NCBI GenBank assembly: GCA_024644875.1
Contig: JAHEGY010000042.1
Span: forward strand, 1 to 35,319
DNA: 35,319 nucleotides
Source of the DNA: Cyclobacteriaceae bacterium
GTDB lineage: Bacteria > Bacteroidota > Bacteroidia > Cytophagales > Cyclobacteriaceae
Direction: 5' to 3'
This document shows, piece by piece, positions 1 to 7,982 of the stretch. The notes under the pieces are model-generated. The model was not told the origin of the DNA and searched no databases. It saw only the letters and a program-made list of their open reading frames with translations. Positions within the stretch are counted from its first letter, which is position 1, and each line of letters starts with the position of its first letter. The translations under genes and the position numbers were made by a program.

Positions 1-1045
1 GGTGTATCGACATGCCCCCAAAATAATGCTGCTCACGTTCTTTCTGCCCGGGTTGCGTCTGTGGAAACCATTTGCCTGATTTACATATTTCATGGTTTAA
101 CCATTTTCTGCCGTCAAAACGTGCATACCAGTAACGGTGATCAGTTTCTATGGGACTTTTTGTATATAATACCACCGGATTCCCGTTTTTATCCTGACCA
201 ATATCTGCAATCCAAGACCTACCTTCCTCATTATTTGACATATAAATAGTGGAGGCATCAGCAGGTTCAAACGGTATATTTTCGATATCCGTAATATAGC
301 TGCCATCAGCTTTGTAAAATTTCCCTTTTTCATAATAGGCATGATAAACAGAATTGGTGGGTTCTACCCGAGGGTGACCGTCGGTAAATACAAAATGAAT
401 GCGAGACTTGCCATCGGAATAATATTTTACATAGGGTCTGTTGCCAGGATCAAAAGGATAGTTGGTAATAAATACCCTGCTTTTTGTCCATGTCTTTCCC
501 TGATCATCTGACCACATCATATTGGGTTTGAAACCGGTCCATCGTCCAAAACAGTAGATTCTGTTGCCCTCCTCTTCCAGAAGGAAGGGATTCGCATATG
601 TTATGGTTTCTCGGGGAAATTCCTTCAGTTCTTTTTTGCTGATGGGGTGGATCAGCTGTGGTTCGCGGATTGAAAAACCATTACCATTAGAATAAATTTC
701 ATTAATAAAGAGATCTTTTAGGGAATGTCTTGTATACATTGCCAAAATGTTACCTTTAGAGGTTTCAACGAATGCAGGATTGTTATGGTCATCCTTTTCA
801 AGACGGAAATATAAGTCACCTGTTTGTATGGATTGATTTGCAATATCAAATAATGCAGCTTCGATGGTTCCGTTTGATTTTACCCAACCGGTAATAACCT
901 GATCATCTACATAGATAGCCCTTGGATCTGAAAACCAGCACCAGGCTCCGTCATTGCTTAGATAACCAGGATCAGGAGTATTTTGTGCTAACAGTTCAAT
1001 ACTAATAAATAGAAATACTGCAATGTGCTTTATATTTTTCATCAT
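1..1045 (-). CDS. BNR_4-type secreted beta-propeller protein, 3' end outside window
   Basis: The minus strand is open from an ATG at 1045 to the window edge without a stop, giving about 348 residues; the C-terminus is outside. Residues 1-21 form a signal peptide ending LLAQ. The mature N-terminus carries GAWCWFSDPRA (about 33-43), the hallmark of the BNR_4 (PF15892) family. Later come Asp-box-like stretches such as SDDQGKTW and HVFTDGHP-type segments (read here as FVFTDGHP). BNR_4 proteins are predicted seven-bladed propellers, often found beside sulfatases and polysaccharide-degrading enzymes; some propellers of this general kind are polysaccharide lyases or rhamnosidases, but substrate cannot be read here. 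It lies 160 bases downstream of the sulfatase on the same strand, so a shared role in sulfated glycan use is an inference. Family assignment is fairly sure, activity is not. Confidence 0.8.
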   Translation of the reverse strand, partial: MMKNIKHIAVFLFISIELLAQNTPDPGYLSNDGAWCWFSDPRAIYVDDQVITGWVKSNGTIEAALFDIANQSIQTGDLYFRLEKDDHNNPAFVETSKGNILAMYTRHSLKDLFINEIYSNGNGFSIREPQLIHPISKKELKEFPRETITYANPFLLEEEGNRIYCFGRWTGFKPNMMWSDDQGKTWTKSRVFITNYPFDPGNRPYVKYYSDGKSRIHFVFTDGHPRVEPTNSVYHAYYEKGKFYKADGSYITDIENIPFEPADASTIYMSNNEEGRSWIADIGQDKNGNPVVLYTKSPIETDHRYWYARFDGRKWLNHEICKSGKWFPQTQPGQKEREQHYFGGMSIH

Positions 1046-1205
1046 TAATTAAATATTATCATCCAGTTCCGGGAAAATATAGAATTTATCCGGCTTGTTA
1101 TTCAATCATTTTTACTAATGTTCAATCATTTTGCCAGGGTACCTGCTCTCGGTTTTTTTTATTTCTATTTGGAAGAATATTGCTCATGTAGATTATTATA
1201 TTTTT

Positions 1206-2642
1206 TTAATTCTTTACACCCATCGAATTGAAATCTAAATTCTCTACTGTGAAATTTGCATTCATTGAATTTTGTAATTCGTGTAACCGGTTCTTTAATG
1301 AATCAGCTTTCTCAGGGTATTTAGGGGCCAGGTTGTTTGTCTCGGAAAGGTCTTCTGATATATTGTACAATTCAATACTTTCTGTTTCATAGAACTCAAT
1401 CAGCTTCCAGTTTCCCTGTAAGATGGCAGCTCCGGGTGTCCATCCACTTCCATGATAATGAGGATAATGCCAGAATAATTCGCTTCTATTTAAAGATCTA
1501 TTTTCATTTAGTGCCGGACTAATATCTATACCATCAATCATACCCGGATCATATTTTATATTGGCCAGGGAGAGAAAAGTAGGGTAAAAGTCATGACTGA
1601 CCACAGGTTCAGTACAGATTCTTGCTTTATCAGAATAATTTGAGGGTTTTATCAAAAGAGGAATGCGGATCCCTCCTTCATATAGCCAGCCTTTCCCCGC
1701 TCTTAATGGAAGAACCGAAGTCGGGGCATAGTGCTTTCTGTTTTTTAATAGAGTTGATAGTCCGCCGTTGTCAGAAGTAAAAACGATGGTTGTATTATCA
1801 TACAATCCTTCTTTCTTTAATTTATCAATAAGTCGACCAATATTTTTATCCAATGCATATAACATCGATGCATAGGCAGCATTGCGCTGTTCCAGGGTAG
1901 TGATCCCAATTCCTTCTTCTTTGTAGGAATTAAGAATATTTCCTTGTGCAGCCAGTTTCTTTTCGAATTTCTCAATATATTGTTTATTTGGCTGAATTGG
2001 GGTGTGCACGGTATAATAGGCCAAAAATAAAAAGAATGGATCTTTTCCTATTGTGTCTAAAAACCCTAAGGATTCATTAGTCAGCCTGTCAGTCAGATAT
2101 TCACCCTCCGGACCATCGGATAGTTTTGGATTTTTGTAGGGAGAATAATATCCTCCGGGAGGGCTCCCGGCATGATGTCCGCCTTTGTTGATATCAAATC
2201 CCTGATCCTCTGGAAAATTTCCATCGCTTCCAAGGTGCCATTTTCCGGCGAAAAATGTCTTATATCCATTATCTTGAAGAACTTCAGCAAGTGTCATTTC
2301 CTTTAGTGGTAAAGCATTCAGATCTTGCGGGCCTGAAAGTTTCTGATCTTTTGGATCATAGCCAGGGATCCAGTCAGTAATGTTCACTCTTACAGGGTGT
2401 TTGCCGGTCATTATGGATGCTCTTGTAGGAGAACAGATTGAAGCTGAAGCATAGGCATTGGTGAACTGAATACTTACCTTACTTAAGGCATCAATATTGG
2501 GTGTTTCATGAAATGTGCTGCCTGAATATCCCAGGTCTGTCCACCCCAGGTCGTCTACAAGAATGAACAGAAAACTCTGTTTCTTTTCAGCGCAGGAAAA
2601 AAGCAGGGGAACAAGCAAAAGTAAAAATAGATTTTTCAGCAT
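1206..2642 (-). CDS. Lipoprotein sulfatase (type I, formylglycine-dependent)
   Basis: 478 residues. A lipoprotein signal ends at LLFSC (Cys17). The sulfatase fold follows: paired metal-binding aspartates in LVDDLGW (Asp30-Asp31), then the maturation signature CSPTRASIMTG with Cys70 as the residue converted to formylglycine. GKWHLG and TSDNGG are further conserved blocks around the active site. The enzyme should hydrolyse sulfate esters, most likely on sulfated polysaccharide fragments, in the periplasm or at the outer membrane. It needs a formylglycine-generating enzyme, which is not in the window. It is the last of four co-directional genes (DinB, two membrane proteins, sulfatase) separated by 14, 8 and 17 bases, so cotranscription is likely. 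The closest general type is the arylsulfatase A-like group, but the exact SulfAtlas subfamily and substrate cannot be decided by eye. Confidence 0.93.
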   Translation of the reverse strand: MLKNLFLLLLVPLLFSCAEKKQSFLFILVDDLGWTDLGYSGSTFHETPNIDALSKVSIQFTNAYASASICSPTRASIMTGKHPVRVNITDWIPGYDPKDQKLSGPQDLNALPLKEMTLAEVLQDNGYKTFFAGKWHLGSDGNFPEDQGFDINKGGHHAGSPPGGYYSPYKNPKLSDGPEGEYLTDRLTNESLGFLDTIGKDPFFLFLAYYTVHTPIQPNKQYIEKFEKKLAAQGNILNSYKEEGIGITTLEQRNAAYASMLYALDKNIGRLIDKLKKEGLYDNTTIVFTSDNGGLSTLLKNRKHYAPTSVLPLRAGKGWLYEGGIRIPLLIKPSNYSDKARICTEPVVSHDFYPTFLSLANIKYDPGMIDGIDISPALNENRSLNRSELFWHYPHYHGSGWTPGAAILQGNWKLIEFYETESIELYNISEDLSETNNLAPKYPEKADSLKNRLHELQNSMNANFTVENLDFNSMGVKN

Positions 2643-2659
2643 AGTCTTATTATGTCATT

Positions 2660-3106
2660 TCAATGATTTATTATCTGAATTGTTGAAAATACAATGGCTC
2701 CTATTCCCCAGTAGAGAAAAAATCCCCAGAAATAGGTATAATAAGCAAGCCAACCGGCCAGTTTATAAGTGTATTCTTTCTCCATTATCCAAAACAGAAT
2801 ACTGAAATATATGGAAAGTACACCTAAGGAGATCCATATGATATAGCCCCATTCCTGTCCACTAAGTACAAGAGCAGTCCCCAGTATAAGTAGGGGAAGT
2901 ATAATAATGATATCCGCCCAGGCGAAGGCAAGTGCTGATTTAAAGTGTGTCCTGTCACGCCAGTCTGCACCTTTCCCGATAATCAGATCCTTCGCTTTTT
3001 GACCTTTTGGGTTGAATATCATAACAAGTTGCGCACCAAATAGAGGGAAAAAGGTTATCGCTCCAAATATTGTAATTATCCAGGTTAATATGGTTGTCTC
3101 AATCAT
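2660..3106 (-). CDS. Small four-helix integral membrane protein
   Basis: 148 residues with four hydrophobic segments (about 6-30, 62-84, 88-108 and 118-143) and no signal cleavage site. It starts at ATG 3106, eight bases after the stop of the preceding gene, which shows tight packing. The segment FAWADIIIILPLLI resembles IADIVWALPLTI in the neighbouring 150-residue protein, followed in both by a G-Y/F-I stretch and a YFxxLF motif, so the two look like diverged paralogues. A cytoplasmic-looking loop at 35-58 is rich in lysine, arginine and aspartate (GADWRDRTHF). I do not recognise a named family and can assign no function; co-occurrence with a DinB-like protein and a sulfatase gives no clear role. 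Confidence 0.78.
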   Translation of the reverse strand: MIETTILTWIITIFGAITFFPLFGAQLVMIFNPKGQKAKDLIIGKGADWRDRTHFKSALAFAWADIIIILPLLILGTALVLSGQEWGYIIWISLGVLSIYFSILFWIMEKEYTYKLAGWLAYYTYFWGFFLYWGIGAIVFSTIQIINH

Positions 3107-3114
3107 TATAAAAA

Positions 3115-3567
3115 TTAATTAGAATTAAAGAATCCCCTATTTACCCATAATCCTACTATTCCAAGCAATGATGGTATTGCCCACAATAATACAGCAGCCA
3201 GTACTGTTTCAGTATCCATGCTCTCTCTGAATAAATAGAACAATGGGAAGTAAACACAAATTGCAAATACCATCAAGGCAGTAATGAACCCTATATATTT
3301 TTTTCGCAATAAGCCTACAAATGCTACAATCGTGAGCGGCAATGCCCAGACTATATCAGCTATGGCCACACCTCTTTCAACATCTGCAATGGCTCTTTCT
3401 GCAGCATCACCAGTAAATCTTTCATTTTGTACACCAAGATCCACAGCAGCTTCCCAATCTAGTAAAGAGTATGCCTGCATTAACCAGGCTAGAAATATCA
3501 GGATCAAGGTAACAATGGCAATCCATATTCCCAATGGGTATCGGTTATTCTTCTTTAAATAATTCAT
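3115..3567 (-). CDS. Small four-helix integral membrane protein, paralogue of its neighbour
   Basis: 150 residues with hydrophobic segments at about 14-35, 68-87, 92-112 and 122-142. Between the first two lies a polar, acidic 30-residue loop (AAVDLGVQNERFTGD) that may face the periplasm. The motif AIADIVWALPLTIV matches ADIIIILPLLIL of the downstream protein, supporting descent from one ancestor. The gene begins 14 bases after the DinB gene and ends 8 bases before its paralogue. No catalytic motif is visible and no family name can be given. It could be half of a two-subunit membrane complex with its neighbour; this is inference from pairing alone. Confidence 0.78.
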   Translation of the reverse strand: MNYLKKNNRYPLGIWIAIVTLILIFLAWLMQAYSLLDWEAAVDLGVQNERFTGDAAERAIADVERGVAIADIVWALPLTIVAFVGLLRKKYIGFITALMVFAICVYFPLFYLFRESMDTETVLAAVLLWAIPSLLGIVGLWVNRGFFNSN

Positions 3568-3581
3568 TCCTGGGGTTTTAT

Positions 3582-4055
3582 TTATTCACTTTCAATTATC
3601 ATCTTTTTGATCAAAGAGATTTGTCCCAAATGATAGTAAGAATGTTCAATCATCCCTTCAATATTTCTTTTATACGTTCCATATTTTTCATCTACAAAGA
3701 TTTCTTCCAGTTTTTCATCGGTCATGGATTCAACGTGGTTTGCAAACTTTTCCGCATTTATCCACATATCATTTAATAGAATATCCCAATCCTCTTCTGA
3801 TCTAACCGGTGGCGAATCAAAACTGTATTTGTCATGAATTTCCAGCGATCCTCCTTCGAAGACAATCAAAATTCCTCTTATATAATAGTTGATGTGGTTT
3901 GCAAGATCTGCAATTGTGTTCAGGGATTCAATCTTGCTTGTTGCCAGTTCCCAGGATAAACTAGATAATAAATCCTTATAATTTGTATTTGCAACCCATT
4001 TGCCGTTTAAAAGTACTTCTCTGAAACGAATGGCAATTTGATCCGCATTCTTCAT
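3582..4055 (-). CDS. DinB-like / DUF1572-type metal-binding four-helix protein
   Basis: 157 residues, mostly helical. Three histidines sit where the DinB/YfiT superfamily places its metal triad: His54 in LANHINYY, and His138 and His142 in MIEHSYYHLGQ. The family's usual length is 150-170 residues, so the protein is complete. DinB-like proteins bind a divalent metal; some act as thiol-dependent S-transferases, but most have no known substrate. It is cytoplasmic (no signal). It is the first gene of the tight four-gene set that ends in the sulfatase. The 108 bases upstream, before the DUF1801 gene, contain no convincing promoter by eye. Confidence 0.85.
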   Translation of the reverse strand: MKNADQIAIRFREVLLNGKWVANTNYKDLLSSLSWELATSKIESLNTIADLANHINYYIRGILIVFEGGSLEIHDKYSFDSPPVRSEEDWDILLNDMWINAEKFANHVESMTDEKLEEIFVDEKYGTYKRNIEGMIEHSYYHLGQISLIKKMIIESE

Positions 4056-4163
4056 AGGTTAAAAAATTAGATTGTTCAATTAACAATAATCACCATAAAA
4101 ACGAACCTGTCAATACTATTTTTTGGTCTTCCTAGTGTATAAATATATGATGTTATTTAAATA

Positions 4164-4595
4164 CTATCCTAATCCAAGCATAGGTAAAGTTTTTACTTTA
4201 TGATAGGTAAGACCCGCTGTAATACATTTTTTTAATTGAACCTCTGGAATCATATCTTTCATATGGAACACAATAGCACGATCTCCCTCAAAGTTAAATG
4301 CATCTTTATACACCATTCTGAAGGCAGGCACTAACTTACTTGTACATTTGAAATACATGGCATATTGATCTGGTTTGCTCTGTTTCCAGTCAATTCTTAT
4401 TGTGCTTCCGTGTTTTGTGAGATAACTGGGTTCGCCCCATTTTAGGGTTTCCTCCAAAATTGTTACTTCTTCCGTTTCCCTAGCGGCTTCAATTATTAAC
4501 CTTCGTAAGTTTAATATCTTTCTTTGTACCTTTCCAGGATATTTTTTGAATACAAGTTCAACCTCAGGATTTGTATTAATTGTTAAATTCTTCAT
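4164..4595 (-). CDS. DUF1801 domain protein
   Basis: 143 residues, no signal or membrane segment. The pattern KYPGKVQRKILNLRRLI near the N-terminus, LKWGEPSYLTKHG in the middle and YAMYFKCTS with a closing helical region fit the DUF1801 (YdhG-like) family, whose length is normally 120-145 residues. The fold is related to a small alpha-beta domain of unknown biochemical role; some members are annotated as iron-chaperone-like, but no function is established for this type. It lies between the truncated SnoaL gene (64 bases upstream) and the DinB gene (108 bases downstream). Such small DinB, DUF1801 and SnoaL genes often sit together in Bacteroidota. The family call is good, the function unknown. 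Confidence 0.8.
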   Translation of the reverse strand: MKNLTINTNPEVELVFKKYPGKVQRKILNLRRLIIEAARETEEVTILEETLKWGEPSYLTKHGSTIRIDWKQSKPDQYAMYFKCTSKLVPAFRMVYKDAFNFEGDRAIVFHMKDMIPEVQLKKCITAGLTYHKVKTLPMLGLG

Positions 4596-4659
4596 TACAT
4601 ATGCTATATGGATCCGGAAAACCGGGGATTGAAAAGGTGACTGGTAAAGCTCATTTCAT

Positions 4660-4848
4660 TTACCCCGCCGGATATTCTTCCTGCATTCTTTCAAAATAGT
4701 TTATAAATTCCTCCACACCATCGGTTGCATCCGGATTATGTTGTATATACTCATTTCCGACATATTGCCGGATGGCATCTTTTGGATTTCCCTCATATGC
4801 AGTTTTGTAGAAGGCTATCGCATTTTTCTTGTTTTGTTCCAGGCTCAT
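4660..4848 (-). pseudogene. Truncated SnoaL/NTF2-like gene
   Basis: 62 codons encode the N-terminal half of a SnoaL-like polyketide-cyclase-fold protein: NKKNAIAFYKTAYEG, then YIQHNPDATDG and FINYFERMQEEYP. Full members of this family are about 120-135 residues and continue after the EYP position with the strands that complete the cone-shaped fold. Here a stop follows EYPAG directly, and none of the frames in the 64 bases before the DUF1801 gene resumes the homology, so the distal half is missing rather than shifted. It starts three bases after the stop of the frameshifted membrane-protein gene. The product would lack half the fold and is probably non-functional, although a short folded fragment cannot be excluded. 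Confidence 0.72.
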
Positions 4849-4851
4849 TTC

Positions 4852-5270
4852 TTAGTTCTCGGAGTTATTGATTTTAAAAAATGACTTTTCCCCTATCAAT
4901 CCTATTCCAGCAAACCAGATAATGGCAGTATAGGCAGGTGCCGTAAATCCCAAAGCACTTAGACTCCAGCTGCTTTCAGCCGATACAATTATTGCAATCC
5001 AGGATAAATTGTAAAAAATACTTCCAATTATATAGATATACAATCCTGGTTTTTGAGAAGCACTTTTTATAGTAACAAACATTATTTTAGGTATTACCAT
5101 CACAACAGTCCTTAATATATTTTCAGTGATACCTATATAGCCTGGAATGTCTTCCAGAAGAACTCCGTGCTATAAGGTTCAGGAAGATAGTCCATTAAAA
5201 TTATATTCCATATTAGGATAGGGACCAATAGTAAAAAACAATTCTTTAAATACTTTTTAGCTCTTATCAT
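4852..5270 (-). pseudogene. Small membrane protein gene broken by a one-base frameshift
   Basis: An ATG at 5270 opens a frame beginning MIRAKKYLKNCF, a transmembrane helix and YLPEPYSTEFFW, which runs into a stop just after FQAI. A second frame continues seamlessly as DIPGYIGITENILR and then three more hydrophobic helices ending EKSFFKINNSEN. Adding one base near 5151-5153 (a run read as AAG that should probably be AAAG on the coding strand) fuses both into a 139-residue, four-helix protein. The later part alone could start at a GTG at 5103 or the ATG at 5100, but would lack the first helix. This is either a real mutation or a homopolymer error in the assembly. The intact protein type is common in Bacteroidota and has no known function. 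Confidence 0.75.
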
Positions 5271-5293
5271 TATTTTTTTATTTCAACAATCTG

Positions 5294-5301
5294 CCAATAT
5301 A
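5294..5301 (-). promoter_or_regulatory. Weak candidate -7 element upstream of the frameshifted gene
   Basis: On the minus strand the sequence reads TATATTGG, one base off the Bacteroidota -7 consensus TAnnTTTG, with a TTG 18 bases upstream. It lies about 24 bases before the ATG at 5270. The spacing is shorter than in the better promoters of this window, so the call is tentative. Confidence 0.25.
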
Positions 5302-5426
5302 AATCATAATTTCGTAAACCAATCATTCGCACAATCAATTTACAATTCATGAGATCTTTTAATCATTTGATTCCTGAAATCATGTAAGATAATGGTGAAT
5401 TATTTAGAATGTTTATAGGGAATAGA

Positions 5427-6260
5427 TCATTGGCTCCTGTTTTCTGAGTTTTTATTGGAATCTATTCTTTTAATATTTATGAATGGGCTCTTCATCAGGT
5501 ACAAAAAAGTTTGTTTTTCATCTTCATCAAATTCTTTTAGTCCATATTTCATTTTTTCGATCCCCAATTCCTTGAAAGTGCCAAATATCCGGTCCCAAAT
5601 TATAAAAATATCTGAAAAATTTGAGTCTGTATAATATTGTTCCTGGTGATGATGCACTCTGTGGTGATCCGGCATTACAAATATCAATCCGAGGGTTCTG
5701 TTGATCCAATTGGGGTAGCTAAGATTTGAATGCTCGAAAAAGAAGAATATATAAGCAATAATATAATATAAAGCCAATGACATAACATCCGTACCAAAGA
5801 CAACAGCGGTTAAAATATTCCCGGTTTGATATACCGCGATTAATTCAAAGGGGTGAAACCTGAATACCGTTGAAGAATCCATGGTTGTATCACTGTGATG
5901 TACCCTGTGTAATCTCCAAAGTAATGGAACACGGTGAGATGCCCTGTGAATCCAATAAGTAGTAAAATCGTATAGTGCAACACTGATAATCAATTTTGTC
6001 CAGAAAGGTAATTCGATTAGATATAGTAGCCCTACTTGATTACTGTTTAACCATTCTATAAAATATACTTGTATGGCAACAAAAATGATATTCAGAACAG
6101 TTAATGTGATCTGAAATAGTAAATTTTGGAAAAGATGTTGCCCTCTTTTTCTGAAGTGGAAAGGTGTTTTTGATAATTGTTCCAGAGTGAAAAAGATCAC
6201 AAGTAAACCAATGATCAAATAATTCTGATTGATTTCCAATATTTGATTTAACGTTTCCAT
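5427..6260 (-). CDS. Sterol desaturase / fatty acid hydroxylase superfamily membrane di-iron enzyme
   Basis: 277 residues from the ATG at 6260, which is preceded by AAAGGAAT; an upstream TTG at 6275 would add five residues but is less likely. The three histidine clusters of the superfamily are intact: HRASH (105-109), HRVHH (118-122) and HRVHHH (200-205), separated by hydrophobic segments. These ligate a di-iron centre that hydroxylates or desaturates lipid substrates in the inner membrane. Proteins of this type in bacteria modify fatty acids, sterols, carotenoids or ether lipids; the substrate cannot be told. The gene follows the PHP phosphoesterase gene at 41 bases and may be cotranscribed with it. 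The C-terminal 50 residues are hydrophilic and likely cytoplasmic. Confidence 0.9.
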   Translation of the reverse strand: METLNQILEINQNYLIIGLLVIFFTLEQLSKTPFHFRKRGQHLFQNLLFQITLTVLNIIFVAIQVYFIEWLNSNQVGLLYLIELPFWTKLIISVALYDFTTYWIHRASHRVPLLWRLHRVHHSDTTMDSSTVFRFHPFELIAVYQTGNILTAVVFGTDVMSLALYYIIAYIFFFFEHSNLSYPNWINRTLGLIFVMPDHHRVHHHQEQYYTDSNFSDIFIIWDRIFGTFKELGIEKMKYGLKEFDEDEKQTFLYLMKSPFINIKRIDSNKNSENRSQ

Positions 6261-6301
6261 ATTCCTTTTTAGCAACCTTAAATCTAAATATTTTTTTTAA
6301 A

Positions 6302-7213
6302 TTACACCTTATCCTGAGCTGTGTTCTGATTTTTAATTTGTTCTACACTTTTATGCAGGTAATCATCGTATTTATTTTCGTATAAAAATTTCCCGATTTC
6401 AATGAGTGGTTTATTCTTTCCATGGAAGTCACTGCCGCAAGTCATTAGTAAATCATTTTTCATCACCAGATCAGCAAAATACTCAATCTGATTATAATCG
6501 TGATAATTATTAAACACCTCCAATCCTTCTGCTCCCTTTTCTATCAACTCAATCACTAAAGCCTCTTTACCTTTCAAGTTCAGCCCAGGATGAGCAACGA
6601 TTGGAATACCGTCATTACTTCTCACTAATTCAACAGCCTCTTGAAAATCCATATATTCTATTTTAACATAGGCAGGTTTCCCTTGTGCAAAGAAATCATG
6701 GTAGAAATTAATATAGGGCATATCACTTCTTTCACCTTCATTCATATAGGGATGTAACTTTTCGTTTGAATGATATTTTTTATTGTTCAGTAATACTTCC
6801 GCTATCAACTCTCCGCAAGGAAGCTTTCCGTTTCCTTTTTCAAGGACTTCATTTGCATCAACGAGGATCCCGATTTTTGCCAGGTTTTCGATCATTTCCG
6901 GGAATGAATCCATCACCTTTTTATAATAGGATTTTTCTAATTCTATAAAATGGGAACTTAAGCTATTTATATTATATCCCAACAAATGAAGGTCAATTCC
7001 ATTATAGGAACAGTCAATTTCGATGCCTGGAATCAGATCGATACCTGATTTTATGCAAAGAGGTATAGCCTCCGGAATAGCTGAAACTGAGTTATGGTCT
7101 GTTATGGAGAGAATATTTACCTTATTGTCCAGGCACTTTGTTATAAGATCCTGAACCTTAAATTCACCGTCATTACTGTATTTTGAATGTACATGCAAAT
7201 CTATTCTGTCCAT
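6302..7213 (-). CDS. PHP-domain metal-dependent phosphoesterase
   Basis: 303 residues, cytoplasmic. PHP motifs are in order: HVHSKYSNDG (His7, His9), ITDHNSV (Asp39, His40), GIEIDC with Glu65, AHPGLN near residue 210, and GSDFHG near residue 265. These are the ligands of a two- or three-metal phosphoesterase site. Length and motif spacing match the stand-alone group that includes the 5'-3' exonuclease/3',5'-nucleoside bisphosphate phosphatase RNase AM (TrpH/YciV type). An activity on nucleotides or short RNA is therefore plausible but unproven. It sits 52 bases downstream of a frameshifted small membrane-protein gene and immediately before the fatty acid hydroxylase gene. Confidence 0.88.
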   Translation of the reverse strand: MDRIDLHVHSKYSNDGEFKVQDLITKCLDNKVNILSITDHNSVSAIPEAIPLCIKSGIDLIPGIEIDCSYNGIDLHLLGYNINSLSSHFIELEKSYYKKVMDSFPEMIENLAKIGILVDANEVLEKGNGKLPCGELIAEVLLNNKKYHSNEKLHPYMNEGERSDMPYINFYHDFFAQGKPAYVKIEYMDFQEAVELVRSNDGIPIVAHPGLNLKGKEALVIELIEKGAEGLEVFNNYHDYNQIEYFADLVMKNDLLMTCGSDFHGKNKPLIEIGKFLYENKYDDYLHKSVEQIKNQNTAQDKV

Positions 7214-7265
7214 CTATTATAATTTATTATACTCTAATAAAATTGTGTGTAATTTTTTCTCACTT

Positions 7266-7561
7266 CTACTTCCCGCCGAAAGGTGTTCCAAGAATTCCAA
7301 CTGCCAGTTCTGCCCAAATAAGGAAGAATATTAATAAAAGTACTAAACAAAGGGCTATTCGCCAATTGATCTTACTTACCTTCCTGATCACGAGCTCACA
7401 CAGAAGACCAGAGGTGATCAACAGGAAACCCATGACTGCAAAATCGGAGCGTGTCCAATTACTTCATCTGTGAACTGCATAGCTATTAGTGGAATGAGCA
7501 ATATTAGAGCTATTGCAGTTAAAATCCCGATAAGTCTTTTGTTCTTTTTAATCATAATCAT
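7266..7561 (-). pseudogene. Small membrane protein gene broken by a one-base frameshift
   Basis: From an ATG at 7561 (or 7555) the frame reads MIKKNKRLIGIL, one hydrophobic helix and LIAMQFTDEV, then drifts out of homology and stops. A second frame carries on as NWTRSDFAVMGFLL, two further helices and the end ELAVGILGTPFGGK. One missing base near 7459-7463 explains the break; restored, the product is 98 residues with three transmembrane segments. This is a recognisable type of small Bacteroidota inner-membrane protein of unknown function. Neither half alone would form the three-helix protein. This is the second single-base frameshift in a small membrane gene within 2.5 kb, so a real decay process and assembly error both need considering. 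Confidence 0.75.
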
Positions 7562-7582
7562 AACTGCCAGATCACCTACTCC

Positions 7583-7678
7583 TTACATTCCCCAGACAAT
7601 CCGATACGGAAAATGAGCCTTGAAGACCGGTTCATTGTATCCTTGATTTCTTTCAGATTCCCGATTTGCGTTTAATAT
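7583..7678 (-). pseudogene. Possible C-terminal remnant of an unidentified gene
   Basis: A short open stretch reads ILNANRESERNQGYNEPVF and then KAHFPYRIVWGM before a TAA at 7583-7585. The composition looks like real protein, and it ends 21 bases before the ATG of the frameshifted membrane gene, with an AAGGAG between them. No start codon and no upstream homologous sequence were found. I do not recognise the family. It could be the surviving tail of an upstream gene of the same operon. Confidence 0.3.
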
Positions 7679-7826
7679 TTAAAAGTACTTTGAAATGCAA
7701 AGTTAATAATAAAATTTATCTCAACAAATTTTTCATGTTTTAATACTGCCATTAGAGGAAATCACTATTTTTGTCTAGCTAAAATTTTTGGATGTTTAAG
7801 TATAATAAGGATTTTGTAATGTAAGT

Positions 7827-7851
7827 AACCTTTGGTTTTTTAACCAAGGTT
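7827..7851. promoter_or_regulatory. Imperfect inverted repeat upstream of the methyltransferase gene
   Basis: AACCTT-T-GGTT and AACC-AAGGTT flank a TTTT loop, giving ten pairs with a single bulged T. It lies about 130 bases before the methyltransferase ATG and between two oppositely directed gene groups. It might be a factor-independent terminator, an operator or a structured leader; the sequence does not decide. Confidence 0.4.
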
Positions 7852-7982
7852 ATCCCCATTGTTACTAAGACATATTCCCGTCGAAGTGATTTTCGTATCT
7901 ATATTTTTAAATTAGTATGAAGTTTGACAACAGATATAAATTATTCTTATGTCATAACTTCAAAACCATATATTTTAACATC

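Noticed and set aside
7183-7473. Plus-strand 96-codon frame at 7183-7473
   Set aside because: It is antisense to the end of the frameshifted membrane gene, whose two minus-strand halves carry clear homology-like hydrophobic helices.
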